From Juglans regia (taxonomy: Eukaryota; Streptophyta; Magnoliopsida; Fagales; Juglandaceae), in NCBI RefSeq assembly GCF_001411555.2, contig NC_049910.1:28057150-28121149 (forward strand): a stretch of 64,000 nucleotides of DNA. The letters are read 5' to 3'. The notes beneath the pieces were generated by a model. That model was not told where the DNA came from, made no database searches, and worked only from the letters and a program-made list of their open reading frames with translations. The position numbers were made by a program, and so were the translations under genes. Below are positions 34,684 through 46,335 of this stretch, piece by piece (position 1 is the first letter of the stretch; every line of letters begins with the position of its first letter).

Positions 34684-34715
34684 ATGAATACTGAGGTTAT
34701 TTTAAAAAAAAAAAA

Positions 34716-35154
34716 GTGAAGTTTTGGTCGAAATCCTGATTTTGAGACTATTTTCAACTTAAATTATTATTAACATACAAAAAAATAGAAAAAAAAAACC
34801 TAGAAAAAGATGCAAAATGTTAATAACATCCAAAATATAAATAAAAGAAAAATATAGATAAAAGAAAAAATATATAAAACTAAAACTCTCTAATCATTCA
34901 AACTCCAAATGAAACAAAAAAAAGTAAAAAAAAAAAATAGTCAAATGACATAAAAAAAATACGCAATAAAATTTACAAATTACAATCCATGCATTTATGT
35001 CGAAATTAGAAATTAGAAATTAGAAATTACAAATGATTGAATAGTAATAAAAAAATTCCAACTCCATGTCCAAAACTCCAAGTCTTCATAACTTTACAGC
35101 AAAAACATAGCAAATAAATATTAAATGTCTTACTTTAATAACAAAAATAACTAG
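34716..35154. other. AT-rich spacer
   Basis: A-rich non-coding DNA between the LINE tail and the Tat LTR. It includes a short AATTAGA-type heptamer microsatellite at about 35005-35032. No gene seen. Confidence 0.6.
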
Positions 35155-35806
35155 TGTAAGGGGAATTTTTCCCTCAGGAAAGGCCCACAGGACCTTGACC
35201 CAGAAACCCAACCTAATCGGGTTTTTACACAAGCAAGGAGCTAACTGTCAACTAGTGAGAGGCGTCGTCTAGTTGACAAGATAGCTCAACCTAACACATC
35301 GGCGATCTCCCTCGAGAACAGAATATGCCCAGGATACACAGGAAACCTGTAGGACATTCGATTCATCGGCATCAGAGCATCAACGACTCACATAAACCAG
35401 GTTGAGGCTCAAGAAGCCATCCCACAATAATGACGCTCCAAATCAAGTCACACCCCATAATTATGAAGCTGACACAGAGTCACGTCGCATTTAAAGACTC
35501 CGACAAAATGAACTGTTTGACGAATCCAAACTCCATGAGGGCAGGCATGATCAGCTCTTCGAACCTATAGTATAACCTGTAGTATAAATAACTATTCCCA
35601 AGTATGAGAAAACTCTTTCTAATCCCTAGACTTCTTTATTTATTTACTACACTCCAAAAGCATTTACTAACTTTGGCATTGGAGGTTCCTCGGCCCCAAG
35701 GCCATCCACTCAAAGCCACATTACATTATTCTCTGTGCATTGCCTATTATGGAAGACCTGAGTTGTTGGAGCTTGGCCCAAGAGTGTGCAAAACACGATG
35801 TTAATA
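35155..35806 (+). repeat. 5' LTR of the plus-strand Tat-like element
   Basis: Starts TGTAAGGGG at 35155. It contains TATAAATA at 35583-35590, followed by TATGAGAAAACTCTTTCTAA and the GGCATTGGAGGTTCC block near 35675. These are the TATA and start-of-transcript landmarks I associate with Tat-lineage LTRs. Just past the presumed end comes AGCACCGTCTGT, a likely diverged primer-binding site. The exact 3' end (about 35806) is approximate. I do not find a matching 3' LTR at the far end. Confidence 0.65.
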
Positions 35807-36039
35807 GTAGCACCGTCTGTTGAATGGAGTTAAATCTCGCGTGTCCTTTGTACATCTGAGGCAACTTGTTCTAGGTAACTCAGAGGATCGTTGAACCTGC
35901 TTGAGATAGGGATGTAGATCAAATGGAGAACCACACGTGCAAGAATGAGAAAATTACGACAGAAGAAGACCAGGCAGGCGAAGACAAAATGCAACGAGTG
36001 ACGGAGGAGGCCAGCATTCAGCCTCCGATCCTTGATCAC

Positions 36040-39000
36040 GTGGAGGTCACGAGCGAAGTTTGAGATGAGCAGGAGCTCCGAAAGGCAAAGACAATCGGGC
36101 CGCTAGAACTTGTTATCCTCCACCCAGACTGGCTAGAAGCTATGATGACGATCGATGGTGAGATGACGCAGGAAGCTCAAGACACCATGCGACAACTTCT
36201 CGCTGAACACCTGGATGTGTTTGCATGGAGTCATGGGGACATGCCTGTGATAGCGCCCGAGATCATACACCACAGTTTTTAAGTGTGGACTCGAAAGATC
36301 GAGGAGTGTGGCAGAAGTGTCGAAGTGTCAGTGCAGAGAAGAATGCCGCCATAGCCAAAAAGGTGGACCGACTACTGAAGGCGGGGTTTATCCAAGAAGC
36401 TCACTGCCCGGAGTGGTTATCGAATGTAGTACAAGTTAAAAAGCCGAGCGGCAAGTGGAAAATGTGCGTTAACTTCACAAACCTCAACAAAGTTTGCCCG
36501 AAAGATATCTTCCCTCTCCCCCGCATTGGCCTCATCATGGACTCTATGGTAGGTCATCGCTTGCTCAACTTCATGGACGCCTACTCGGGGTGCAACTAAA
36601 TCCGTATGAAGCCTTAAGACGAGGAGAAGACCTCGTTTATCATGGATCGAGGTCTGTACTGCTACAAGGCGATGTTGTTCGGGCTAAACAATGCAGGGGC
36701 CACCTACTAATGACTAGTTAACCAAATTTTCAAAGACCAAATAAGGAGAAATATGAAAGTTTACGCAGACGACCTATTGGTCAAAAGTAGGACCTTAGAA
36801 CAGCATATGGACTACTTGAGGGAGGCTTTTTTGCGATATTACGGCAATATCAAATGAATCTCAACCTGCCAAAGTGTGCCTATGGAGTCAAATCTGGAAA
36901 GTTCCTGGGGTTCATGGTGTCCGAATGAGGTATTGAGGCCAATCCCGAGAAGGTGGACGCCATCCTCAGTATGGCTCTACCGCAAAGCATAAACGAAGTA
37001 GAAAGGTTAGCTGGGCGAGTTGCCGCGCTCAATAGGTTTGTCTCAAGATCGACCGAAAAATGCCTACCATATTTCAAAGTCTTGCATAAAGCAAAAAAAT
37101 GGGATGATGAGTGCGACCAAGCATTCAGAGCCCTGAAAAAATACGTCACAAGCCCACTGCTGCTTAGCTAACCCAGGTGCGGAGAAACACTAATCTTATA
37201 CCTGGCCATCTCCCCCCAGGCAGCTTCCTTGGTATTGATACGTGAGGAAAAATGGATCCAAAGGCTGGTTTACTACGTCAGTCGAGTGTATGGAGGGGTC
37301 GAAGCCCAGTACCTCCACATAGAACAACTAGCCTTTACATTGATAGCGACCACGCGAAAGCTACGCCCATACTTTCAGGCTCACCCCATACGAGTCCCCA
37401 CAAAAGAATAAGGTATTGTAGCGGCTGGAGACTTTGGGATGTCTCATGAATTGGGCAGTGGAATTGAGCAAATTTGATATCGACTACACTCCTCAAAATA
37501 CTGTGAAGGGGCAGGAGTTAGCGGACTTTGTCGCAAAGTTTACTGGATTCCCGACGGTGGACGATGGTGTGCATCCTACAAAACCTTGGTAAGTATTTGT
37601 TGACGGCTCATCTTGCCGGGCAAGAGGGGGAGTAGGAGTGCACATTGTAACTTCTGAAGGAGAAGAGCATAATTATGCCGTTAAACTAGCATTTAAAAAA
37701 ATGAATAATGAAGCAAAGTACGAAGTGATGCTCTTAGGATTGCAGGTGGCCAGAGCCTTAGGAGCCGTCGAAATCGAAGTATGGGCCGACTCTCAAGTGG
37801 TAGTAAACCAAGTACAGGGAGAGTTCACTGTTAAGAGTGAGAAGCTAAGGATGTACCTAGCATTGGTAGAAGCTGAGTGCCCTCACTTCAAGTATTTCCA
37901 AATTCAACAAATACCGAGGACGGAAAGTCAAAAGGCAAATAAACTGGCACGCGTGGCATCCGGACAAAAGACTCTACCTTGCCGAATAACACGGTGATTG
38001 GGCCAGTGGAAGTGCCCTCTATCAGGATTGAGGTTATGATAATACAACCTAGGACCCCGGACTGGGCAACAACCATAGTCAAATATTAGGAAACTGGTGA
38101 AGAACTTGATAATAGGCAAGAGGCAAGAAAAGTCAGATATAGAGCAGTGCGCTACACCATGATCAAGGGAGTCCTGTACCCACGGGGTCACTCAGCTCCT
38201 CTCTTAAAATGTATCTCCCCGTAGGAAGTGCAATATGTGTTAGCAGAAATACACGAGGGACTCTGCAGGAACCATTCGGAAGGATGGGCACTAGCTAAGA
38301 AAGTGATGAGAGTGGGTCACTATTGGCCCCGAGCTCTCCGAGATGCCAAAAGCTACGCACGGAAGTGTCAAAAGTGCTAAGAGTACGCCCAAATTCCCCA
38401 TTGACCGCCAAAGAAGTTGACGTCGATCACCTCACCTTGGTCGTTCACCTGATGGGGGGTTGATCTGGTCGGCCCATTTCCCTCAGGCAAAGGTCAAGTT
38501 CGTAGTGGTGGCGGTCGATTACTTCACCAAGTAGGTCGAGGCTAAAGCCTTAGCCACCATCACCGCAAGCAATATTACACGATTCCTGTGGAAATCGATA
38601 GTTTGTAGGTTCGGAGTCCCGCACAGTATCATCTCGAACAACGGGGGGCAGTTTGACTCCGACCATTACTAAAATTGGAGCTGGGACATGGGGATCAAGT
38701 TTCGATAATCGTCCCTGGGGCACCAGCGGTCCAATAGGTAAGTCGAGGCAACTAACAGGACGCTGATGGGAATACCAAAGAAATGACTCGACGACAGAAA
38801 AGGTGCATGGGATGAGGAACTCCCCACCGTGCTCTGGGCCTATCAGGTCACAGTAAAGACGCCGACTGGGGAAACCCTCTTCACTCTCACCTACGGACAT
38901 GAGGGAATGTCCCCAGTAGAAATTGGACTTCCCACGTACAGAGTCCAACACTTTGCACAAGAGTCCAATGACCGACGACTGGAGGAAAAACTGGACCTGC

Positions 39001-39285
39001 TAGAATAGGTCCTACTGGAAGCAGAGATAAGGGCCTCGTTCGACAAAAGAAGGGCTGAGAGGGGTTTCAACAAGCGCGTACGACCGAGGACATTCCAAGT
39101 AGGGGATTTAGTACTCAAAGAAAAAGGGAACAACAATGCGGGATGAAGGAAAACTGGGCCCTCGCTGGGAGGGTCCCTATGTGGTCATCGCCACAAATTG
39201 ACTAGGTTTCTATCACCTCAAAGATTCCCAAGGACGAGCTATCGCACCCATGGAAAGCCGAGCCTCTACGCAAATATTACTGCTA
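36040..39285 (+). pseudogene. Tat-like Gypsy pol (reverse transcriptase, RNase H, second RNase H, integrase), broken
   Basis: Starts within pol only about 230 bp after the LTR, so gag and protease are deleted. In order: a pol leader (HLDVFAWSHGDMP); reverse transcriptase with AGFIQEAHCPEWLSNVV, FMDAYSGCN and YADDLLVKS (about 36750); an RNase H with RVAALNRFVSRS and YFKVLHKAKKWDD; and a second, archaeal-type RNase H at 37600-37997 with NEAKYEVMLLGL and EVWADSQVVVNQVQGEF. Integrase follows, with zinc-binding HEGLCRNHS and CQKC, core WGVDLVGPFP, VDYFTK, NNGGQFDSD and the tail RTFQVGDLVL. A second RNase H before integrase is typical of the Tat lineage. Many stops are present, one after VDYFTK. 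Confidence 0.88.
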
Positions 39286-39399
39286 AGCTGACTTCCTTGT
39301 CATAATTTCTATACCTTCATATGAAAATTGCTAACAGTAATCCAAATATGGTAAGTTATTCGGACTAGCCTCAAGGGGGCCCGAATAACTTATCCCGAC

Positions 39400-40800
39400 C
39401 CCCCTCACGGTGAAGGAGCAGTCAACCAACTGTTGTTCGAACTTACCTCCCTGTTGGATGCTATAGGGAAAGGTAGGCCTTAAGGTTGCCTTATCCTTCC
39501 TGTGACGGAGTGTGGGTTAGTCCTCAACTACCCGAAGAAAAATGTTTACCTTCTTCGTCAGTGTCAACGGGCGAGAGCGGGTTCAGTAATAGACTGTCCT
39601 AACGACTTACCTCCTTGTAGGATACCATAGGGAAAAGCAGGCCTTAAGGTTGCCTTATCCCTCCCACAGCAGATAGAGAGATCAGCCTCACGGCTACCCG
39701 AATAACTTAGTCCGGTCCTCGCTACGATGAAATGTGGGATCAGGGTCAGCTTGACCCAAACTTACCATTTCCTTCGGTGTCAACAAGTGGAAATGAGTCC
39801 AATAACAGAATGCCTGAATGACTTACGTCCCTGAGGGACATCATAGGGAAAGGTAGGCCTAAAGGTTGTCTTATCCGCTTCTATAGCGGAGAGTAGGACC
39901 AGTCCCATGGCTGCACAAATACTTACCCCGACCCCCACTGTAGTGAAGGAGCGAACCAGCCACATCATTGTCCGAATTACCTCCCTAAAGGACAAAGAGG
40001 AAGAATGACTTGAGGCATTCCGATCTTTTCTCGACGAAGAGCGGGCCGAGTCTATAGACCACCCAAATAATGAAGAGAAAGACACGGACATCATCAATGG
40101 ACTCTACATCAACAGGATCACCATTAGCAGCTTACCTCCCCACAAGCCGAAAATGAAAGGTAAAGGTTGCCTTATCCCTGTTGTGGAGGGGTGAGGGTCG
40201 ACCCTTGGCCACCTAAAGACAAAATCTCCACCAGTGGACTTCACTTCAACATAAGAATCTCCAACAACAAAATCATTACAAAAGCAAACTCCACCAGCTC
40301 CAAGCTTCCTCCCCATGAGGCAAAAGAGACGAGTCACGCTAGAGACGGTTTTATGCCTCTTGTAGAGGAGTGCGGGTCGGCCTTTGGCCACTCGACATAT
40401 TTATCAACCGAACGTCATCTCCAGCAACAAAACACCAGATGGATAGCGCCTCATACCTTCACTGCATCCCGACAAAACAACTCAAGTTTGCGAATTTACT
40501 AACAGGTTTCACTTGTGCAGCATCTCCTACTTACCTTCCCGTAAGGGTCAACAGGTGGGACCAACTGTAAGGTGGCCCTGTTTGCCTCACAGCGAAGCAA
40601 GGGTTTAGTCTTTTGACTGCCCGACATTACTTTTGAGACGACATAGCACAACCGGACATCTTTTACTTATTTTCCCGTGAGGATCAACGGGCGGGTCCAA
40701 CCTTTTGCAGCCTAGCCTACCTCACGGTGAAGTGCGGGTTCAGTACTTCGACTACCCGACATTACTTATTGAGGCAGCATCTCCACTAGCATGCGTCGGG
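39400..40800. repeat. Degenerate tandem repeats downstream of Tat pol
   Basis: Units share CTTACCTCCCTG, ATAGGGAAAGGTAGGCCTTA and GGTTGCCTTATCC with a CGGAGTG-type end. Copies or partial copies start near 39445, 39605, 39820, 39980, 40130, 40310, 40530 and 40670, spaced about 140-220 bp apart and diverging rightward. Tandem repeats in the 3' untranslated region are a known feature of Tat/Ogre-type elements. No coding potential. Confidence 0.8.
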
Positions 40801-41159
40801 CGTTTGCACTCACTCAACTTCTTTCAATCCTGAACTCTTACAATTGTAATTAATCAAATTGCTTGAGTCCCTCTTGTCCCTGTGGATATGACCTTGGGTG
40901 CTACCTGTTATTACAACTAATCTACTTCTACACTTGAGAGTAATAAATTGGAAGCCATCAACTAGGCGCGAAGCAATTCACCCCATAGCTCACATGACTC
41001 ATTATGGAGAAACTCAAGGTTGTTCTAAGTAGCACTCCACCTTAGTCTTCTCTGCTAAGAGCCGAGTTATCTCCTTCTTGGCAAAGAACCTGAGAATTTG
41101 CCACTCCCACACCTCATCTTCCAAGTGGGCGTAGTCATTCACAATCATTCACGCCCTAC
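40801..41159. other. Spacer between tail repeats and antisense-ORF remnant
   Basis: No intact gene. The plus strand at about 40855-40985 contains GTCCCTGTGGATATGACCTT and a GGCGCG-type string, resembling the LTR end and primer-binding area of some plant Gypsy elements. This could be a captured LTR scrap. Confidence 0.35.
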
Positions 41160-42983
41160 ACAACACAAGGGCCAAATAAGATGGTGTTACAAGCAAGAAC
41201 AATCAACAATCAAGTAAGAAGATCAGGTAGAAAGCAAGTCAATGCCAGGGATAGGAAATCCTTCAGTTGTTGTGACATCTCCGCCACTGGCCCAGAGGGA
41301 GGAGGGGGACACCTTAGCGCCGCCCCTTAACCTCACTTGCTCTGGTCGTCACGTGAGTTTCCCTTAATGAGGAATGCACTAAAGGCATGAGAGTGGCGGC
41401 TGGAACTCCTAGCTCAAATACAAATGCACTTTGGCCTTCACCTTGGTCCCTTTCCCCATGGTTGCCAGCGCTTTCGTCGCCAACTCTATCTTGGTCAGCT
41501 CCATCTTCCTCTTCCAAGAATGACCCACCCCCCTCCATGGGACTCTTGGAGTCCCCATCACTGCCAAAAGAAGAGGGGGAAGGAGAAGGAATAGAGACCC
41601 CAGGATGGTCGCAAGAAGGGAACTTGGCGTGGAATTTTGCCCATAAGGTTTTTAAAGCAACCGCCTTCGACGTTGGTCTGGGCGCCTCCAACTAAAGGAG
41701 CGGTAGCTTCAGGCACGGTCATCCCTGACACGTCCACAGAAAAAGGTGTCATAAATGTCTGCAGAAATCTCATTGCCACTGGGAATCGAAGTTGGGGAGA
41801 AAAGGGATGAGAACTCGAAAGGTTGAGTACCCATTGAATTGGACCCCTTAGAGGGTAAGTCAAAGTCAAAGGCTGTCTCCAAGTCAACAAGGCCTTGCCT
41901 CATGAGCCCATTAAGGTTGTCAAGACCTAGTGACGTTGGTGGCGATACCCTCACAAGAAAGGGTAGGGCGCCTCACTCCCAATAAAAAGGTTGGAACTAG
42001 AAGCCACGACCCCTTCTGATTCCACCTTCGCCCCCACGATGGGCTCTGTAGTCTCACCCTCACCGTCTTCACTGTGATGGGGGTGTTTTTGGGGACACTC
42101 AGCAGACTAAGAAACACACCTCTTTGTTGGAGGCACCACGGCCTTAAGTTTCGCCCCCTGACATGGGCACGAACAGGCACCATGAGGAACCTATCGATGT
42201 TGGCAACGGTCAAAAGTTGCTCAGTCCCCAAGCCATCGTCATTATCTTTAGCCCAATTGAGGACTATATCAATGCGGGAGCGTTCTTTGTTAGTTAACTC
42301 TAGCCCAATGGCTTTTGTCGTCGGGGACTTTGCCCCAATTCGCACGAACATGGAAGTATTGAAGGTGCCTTTCTGAGGCGGAAAATTCCCAACCTCCACC
42401 AAAAATAAAGAAAAACTTTATTTGTCATTGTTTGGCATCAGAGTGGCAGAGCTCAAACACCGCCAAGTGTTGTGAATGAATGCGGAAGCTACAGATGTCA
42501 CCTGGGAATCCCTTTACAGAATTAAAAAATAGGAATTCTTTGGTGGTCAAATCTGGATACGTCTCCCCCAAGGGCACCATGGTCATGCGAAATACCACAC
42601 ATGAGCACAGTAGAACACGCCACTCATGTGAATAAAGTTGAGCGGGAGCCAACCCCAGAAAGTCCAAGACATCATAGACTAGGCAAATGAAGGGGGATTG
42701 CAAGTCGTGAACTCGGGCACAAATCGGGAGAGCAACAGATCCCACGTACCTCCTTATCGACACATCCTCCCTCTAGAATGGAAAGCTCCACAAAATCTAG
42801 GATGCGATAGGTGGACCTCAACTTCCTCAAGTCTTGCTTAATGAGGGTGAAACGCCAAGTGAATCCTTCAAATAATTGAGGGGCTCGGCAGTCAGAAGAC
42901 TGCGTGGCAGAGTGGGGGGAGGCCCTCATATTAGTCTAGGTCAAAGGTTGGTTAGGAGTACGTGAGGAGTCGCGGTTAGCCAT
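41160..42983 (-). pseudogene. Antisense ORF of the plus-strand Tat-like element (gypsy-type 'transposase_28'-like)
   Basis: On the minus strand, opposite to pol, an ATG at 42983 opens MANRDSSRTPNQPLT. An in-frame TAG at 42936 follows, then broken frames. These contain FEGFTWRFTLIKQDLRKLRS, LQSPFICLVYDVLDFLGLAP, QLYSHEWRVLLCSCVVFRM and YPDLTTKEFLFF. The LGLAPAQL...EWRVLL pattern matches the plant gypsy-associated domain PF04195 as I remember it. Later pieces (42402-41314) are acidic and low in complexity. At least two frameshifts lie between 42763 and 42402. Antisense extra ORFs between pol and the 3' LTR have been described for several Tat-lineage elements; their function is not known to me. 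Position and strand here fit that arrangement. Confidence 0.6.
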
Positions 42984-43255
42984 GAGAGAGTAAAAATGAG
43001 AAACTAGAAGGGAAATGCGAGAGAATGTGAGAAAGCAAGAAGACGAAGTGTGGCATGGATGGAAGAGAGGAAATGAATCAAGAAAATGAAATAGGGGAAA
43101 AGATAATGATGAGGAGGTTCTTGAGAAACCAAATGGGTGGCAGCACCGTCGGTTATCATTCTTTTGTATGGGAGAGAATAAAATCACATGAATACTTACG
43201 TGGGCCATGATTTTGGGTAAGAGGTAAGTTTGGACCCACACCTTAGTTAACATGG

Positions 43256-43831
43256 ACCTTCAGCAGGGTAAAAGGAAAGGAAATTTAAGTGGCCGCCTAC
43301 TTGCCCCAAGCTAGCAGGGTAAAGTGCTTTCACACTAATTAAAATGATATAAAATAAGTTAATTTACTATGTGATGTCACAAAAGAAATTAGCAGGATAA
43401 CTGGAAGGGATGTTCAGATCCCTTGGTAATAAGCCCACAACTAGAGGACAGGTTCAACCCACGTCACTAACCGTGTGAGACTCACAGCCTAAGAGCCCAT
43501 GACACAAACCGTGTGATATGATAACGTATGTCAATAGATCTGGGTGGTCATCTCGTCCACTTGTTAAGGGATTATTAATGGTTATCTATGTCATCAACAC
43601 CTCCATATACATATATACTTATATTTAGATTACATCTTTCTTATTAGGCATCAGAGCTTCTCCGAGCACCCAGTACCGCTTTCTCATCTGTTGTAGGTTA
43701 TCCGAATAGTTGGTGGTGTGAAACTCACCATTTACAAAAATATTTTTTTGTAGACAAAATTTATCAAAATAAACTGAAGAAGAATAAAAGTTATCCGATC
43801 AAATGCTAGCTAAAATTTACTAGTATCAGAA
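43256..43831. other. Spacer with LTR-like sequence, before the DUF247 3' end
   Basis: No gene. The plus strand around 43640-43700 (TATTAGGCATCAGAGCTTCT, then CCGAGCACCC) resembles the transcribed part of a Tat-type LTR. It does not match the LTR at 35155-35806. It may be the end of another element. The last part should include the 3' UTR of the DUF247 gene. Confidence 0.45.
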
Positions 43832-45157
43832 TTACAGATTCCTCCTCTTTGATTGTAACACTGAGATAATAGAGCATATAGTTTGCGTTAAAGTGAACAC
43901 CAACAAGAAAATAGCAGCAATGGTGGCAATTACTCTCCAAGGAGTACTTAAATAATCACGTTTCAAGATAGCCTTCCAACGATTCCAATTTCTATCATGG
44001 AACTTGACTATATCTCTACAAAGACGGCGATACTCAGTGCTCATGGATGAAGATAGGACATTTGTGCCTAGATTATTGATAAAAGTTGCATTGTCGTCAC
44101 CCATCCCATTAACAAGGATCTTCTTTTGAGCAAGTAAAGCCACATCTTTGCCTGTATCAACAAGGAAATCCAACAAGAGAAAATAATCAGTAACATATGC
44201 TTTTGTTGGATAGTGACATTGCTCCAAAGCCATGAGGTTTCGAGCAAGTATCTCTGTGGTATTGTCAATGGTAAAGCGCGGGATTTCCAACACTCCGCTT
44301 CCATGATATTTTAAGTCAAGGTGGCACTGGCTTTCACTCTTCTTAAAGGTCAATCCTGCCTCAGCCAGCTGCGTTGCACAGTATATTTTCTCAACCCTAC
44401 TGTCAGGTTGTCTTTCTGATAGTTTTCCGGGTGGAGGTAGATAAAATATTCTGATCAAATCAACAAAATGAATTATTCCATTGAACTCATTAGAATCAGA
44501 AGACTTATTTTGAGTGTTGAGAAAGCGAAAGTAGCAAGAGGCAACCTTAATGAAGGGACGGTAAATACTATGAGTAACCAAAACAAGCTGATATAAATCA
44601 TTAAGAATAAAGAAAGGAAGTTGATTTTCAAGTAACAGGAAGTCCAATTGCATCCTAGCAGTTATCCACGGCTTTATAACTGTTTTATCCTCATCTGTCC
44701 ATTGCACTGGGAACATGTCTCTCAAGAAATACTCAATAATGAAGGCCGCATCAAGGAGTATCATTGTCACAAACTCATCGCTGTCAAGTTCGATGGTTTC
44801 TGCATAACATTGACGAATTGCTGCTTCCGAGCCTTTTACAATTCTTACTAAATTCTCCGGGTTTGTTTTGGCTCGTCTCATAAAATCGTCGAGATATCTC
44901 ACTTTATATTTTTCCAGGATTTGGAATTTTTTGTTGCCGTGATGAAAGGGGCCTATGGAAATAACTTGTGGAGTGTACGCTTCTTCATTCAATTTGTGCA
45001 AGTGATATGGAACCTTGTAGATACGACATTCTCCTGGTAAGTAGTGACTCCTCGAATTTTCTAACAGTTGTGTTATTCTAATTACCAATTGTTCCCCTTG
45101 ATCTGCTGTAGCATTTTGATCATTTCGTTGAAAATACGTACCATATGATTGCTCCAT
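43832..45157 (-). CDS. DUF247 (UPF0481) family membrane protein
   Basis: An uninterrupted 441-residue single-exon coding region on the minus strand and the only intact host-type gene in the window. Family hallmarks are CRIYKVPYHLHKLNEEAYTP (about residues 44-63), ISIGPFHHG (66-74), the DAAFIIEYF segment (136-144) and LLLENQLPFFIL (174-185). A single hydrophobic helix lies near the C-terminus (IATIAAIFLLVFTLTQTICS, about 409-430), followed by a short basic tail. Length and architecture are normal for the family. The start ATG at 45157 precedes all conserved blocks and no better upstream start is seen. Most DUF247 proteins have no known biochemistry; in grasses some members act in the self-incompatibility loci. 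Nothing here shows such a role. Both flanks are transposon-rich, and no second family member lies within the window. Confidence 0.95.
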   Translation of the reverse strand: MEQSYGTYFQRNDQNATADQGEQLVIRITQLLENSRSHYLPGECRIYKVPYHLHKLNEEAYTPQVISIGPFHHGNKKFQILEKYKVRYLDDFMRRAKTNPENLVRIVKGSEAAIRQCYAETIELDSDEFVTMILLDAAFIIEYFLRDMFPVQWTDEDKTVIKPWITARMQLDFLLLENQLPFFILNDLYQLVLVTHSIYRPFIKVASCYFRFLNTQNKSSDSNEFNGIIHFVDLIRIFYLPPPGKLSERQPDSRVEKIYCATQLAEAGLTFKKSESQCHLDLKYHGSGVLEIPRFTIDNTTEILARNLMALEQCHYPTKAYVTDYFLLLDFLVDTGKDVALLAQKKILVNGMGDDNATFINNLGTNVLSSSMSTEYRRLCRDIVKFHDRNWNRWKAILKRDYLSTPWRVIATIAAIFLLVFTLTQTICSIISVLQSKRRNL

Positions 45158-45620
45158 ATATCTACAAACTTCCCTTAAAAAATTAAACCCCTGATGAAAA
45201 ACACAAATAATATTATCACTGGCTAGCTAGCATTTAGAAATATGGGTTGGAATTAATATAGTTCCCAATATTATATACTGCATGCATGCATGCAAATCTT
45301 CGCTTGTATTTACTTCGTCTTAGTAATTAAAGTATTTTCTAAGTGCTGAGTGTTAAAACTTCCTCTTAAATGACTGCGCGCAAGGAAGGCAAAGAAACTG
45401 AGAGAGATTAATGGTAGAAACAACGTACAGAGTGAGAGGAAGAGATGATTGGACCTGCGGCTCGTATGAAAAACTGTGAAAGCTTCCGTGCTGCCGACGT
45501 TAACGGAAAGGGAAATGGTGTTGATCGATACCGCCTCGTAAATGCAAATAAGATCTGCTTTGTTGCCCCCTTGATAACCAGAGTGCTGATGCTATCTTTC
45601 TTTCTTTCTATATATAGAAA
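45158..45620 (-). promoter_or_regulatory. Presumed 5' UTR and TATA box of the DUF247 gene
   Basis: On the minus strand a TATATATAG-type box lies at 45609-45616, about 450 bp before the ATG. The intervening sequence is pyrimidine-rich. Near 45190 it contains TTTTTCATCAG/GGG, which could be a 3' splice site of a 5'-UTR intron, common in this family. No matching donor was pinned down. The box is palindromic, so direction is inferred from the gene. Confidence 0.45.
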
Positions 45621-46300
45621 GCAACTCTCACACACGCACACGCAAACGCACGTAAGCTTTCAATTAATAATAAAAATACAAGTTGAATTTTATTATTACT
45701 TAACAACAAATGTTAAAACAAATACAAGTTTATCTTAGAACTTTTGCAAACAATATAAGATACAACGATGGTGATCCATATGATTTATGTTATAAGAAAA
45801 TTATTTATTTATAATCAATTATTTTAAAAAAAAATAATTATTTTTTATCAAAATTAATCTATTTTTATTATATATAATTGTTATCGTCATAAATAATCTA
45901 TCATAAATATTTATTTTTCTTGCAGTACTACGATATGAACTAAATGTAAAGTTTCTTGGTACGATTCAGGATTTTTGGTCCAAGAATCTTTGCAATATAG
46001 TATTATATACTTAAATTAGCAACGTCTCCAGCTGCATTTAATTAAAGAACAAGAATAAAAGTAAATAAAATTCTTAAACCATGCATTATAACAAGAGCAG
46101 TGCCGAGGATGTAGCACGAGAACCTCCTGATTAGAATAAAAATGTCTTTTTTATTTATTTTTATTTTTTTATAGTTTTAAATATTTTTTAAAAAAAGCAT
46201 ATCATTAAAAATATATTTTTATAATCTCAAAGTAAAAAAATAAAAAATAAAATTTATCGAACTAACAAACATTCGAGGAATCTAACATTTTTGTTACGGT

Positions 46301-46335
46301 GGTGCTGCTCCCACCTCAACATTGGGAGCAGCACC
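46301..46335. repeat. Perfect 13-bp hairpin
   Basis: GGTGCTGCTCCCA pairs perfectly with TGGGAGCAGCACC across a 9-base loop. A related GAGCAGTGCC string lies at about 46096, which suggests the hairpin is one end of a short AT-rich foldback element (about 46095-46345) like the one at 48332-48746. Confidence 0.75.

Larger units (their letters stand above)
28923..34714 (+). mobile_element. Second L1-type LINE, decayed, full-length-like
   Basis: A plus-strand LINE with ORF1 (29269-30559), ORF2 (30556-34683) and a 3' run of 12 A at 34704-34715. A candidate target duplication is AGTTAAGTTTTGG at 28910-28922 versus AGTGAAGTTTTGG at 34715-34727 (12 of 13 bases). This sets the 5' end near 28923 with a leader of about 350 bp. 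It has many more stops and frameshifts than the copy at 1871-7499, so it is older. The two share domain order and the ATGA ORF overlap but are different subfamilies by sequence. Confidence 0.8.

Noticed and set aside
45408..45738. Short frames on both strands upstream of DUF247
   Set aside because: They fall in the presumed promoter and 5' UTR and match no family.
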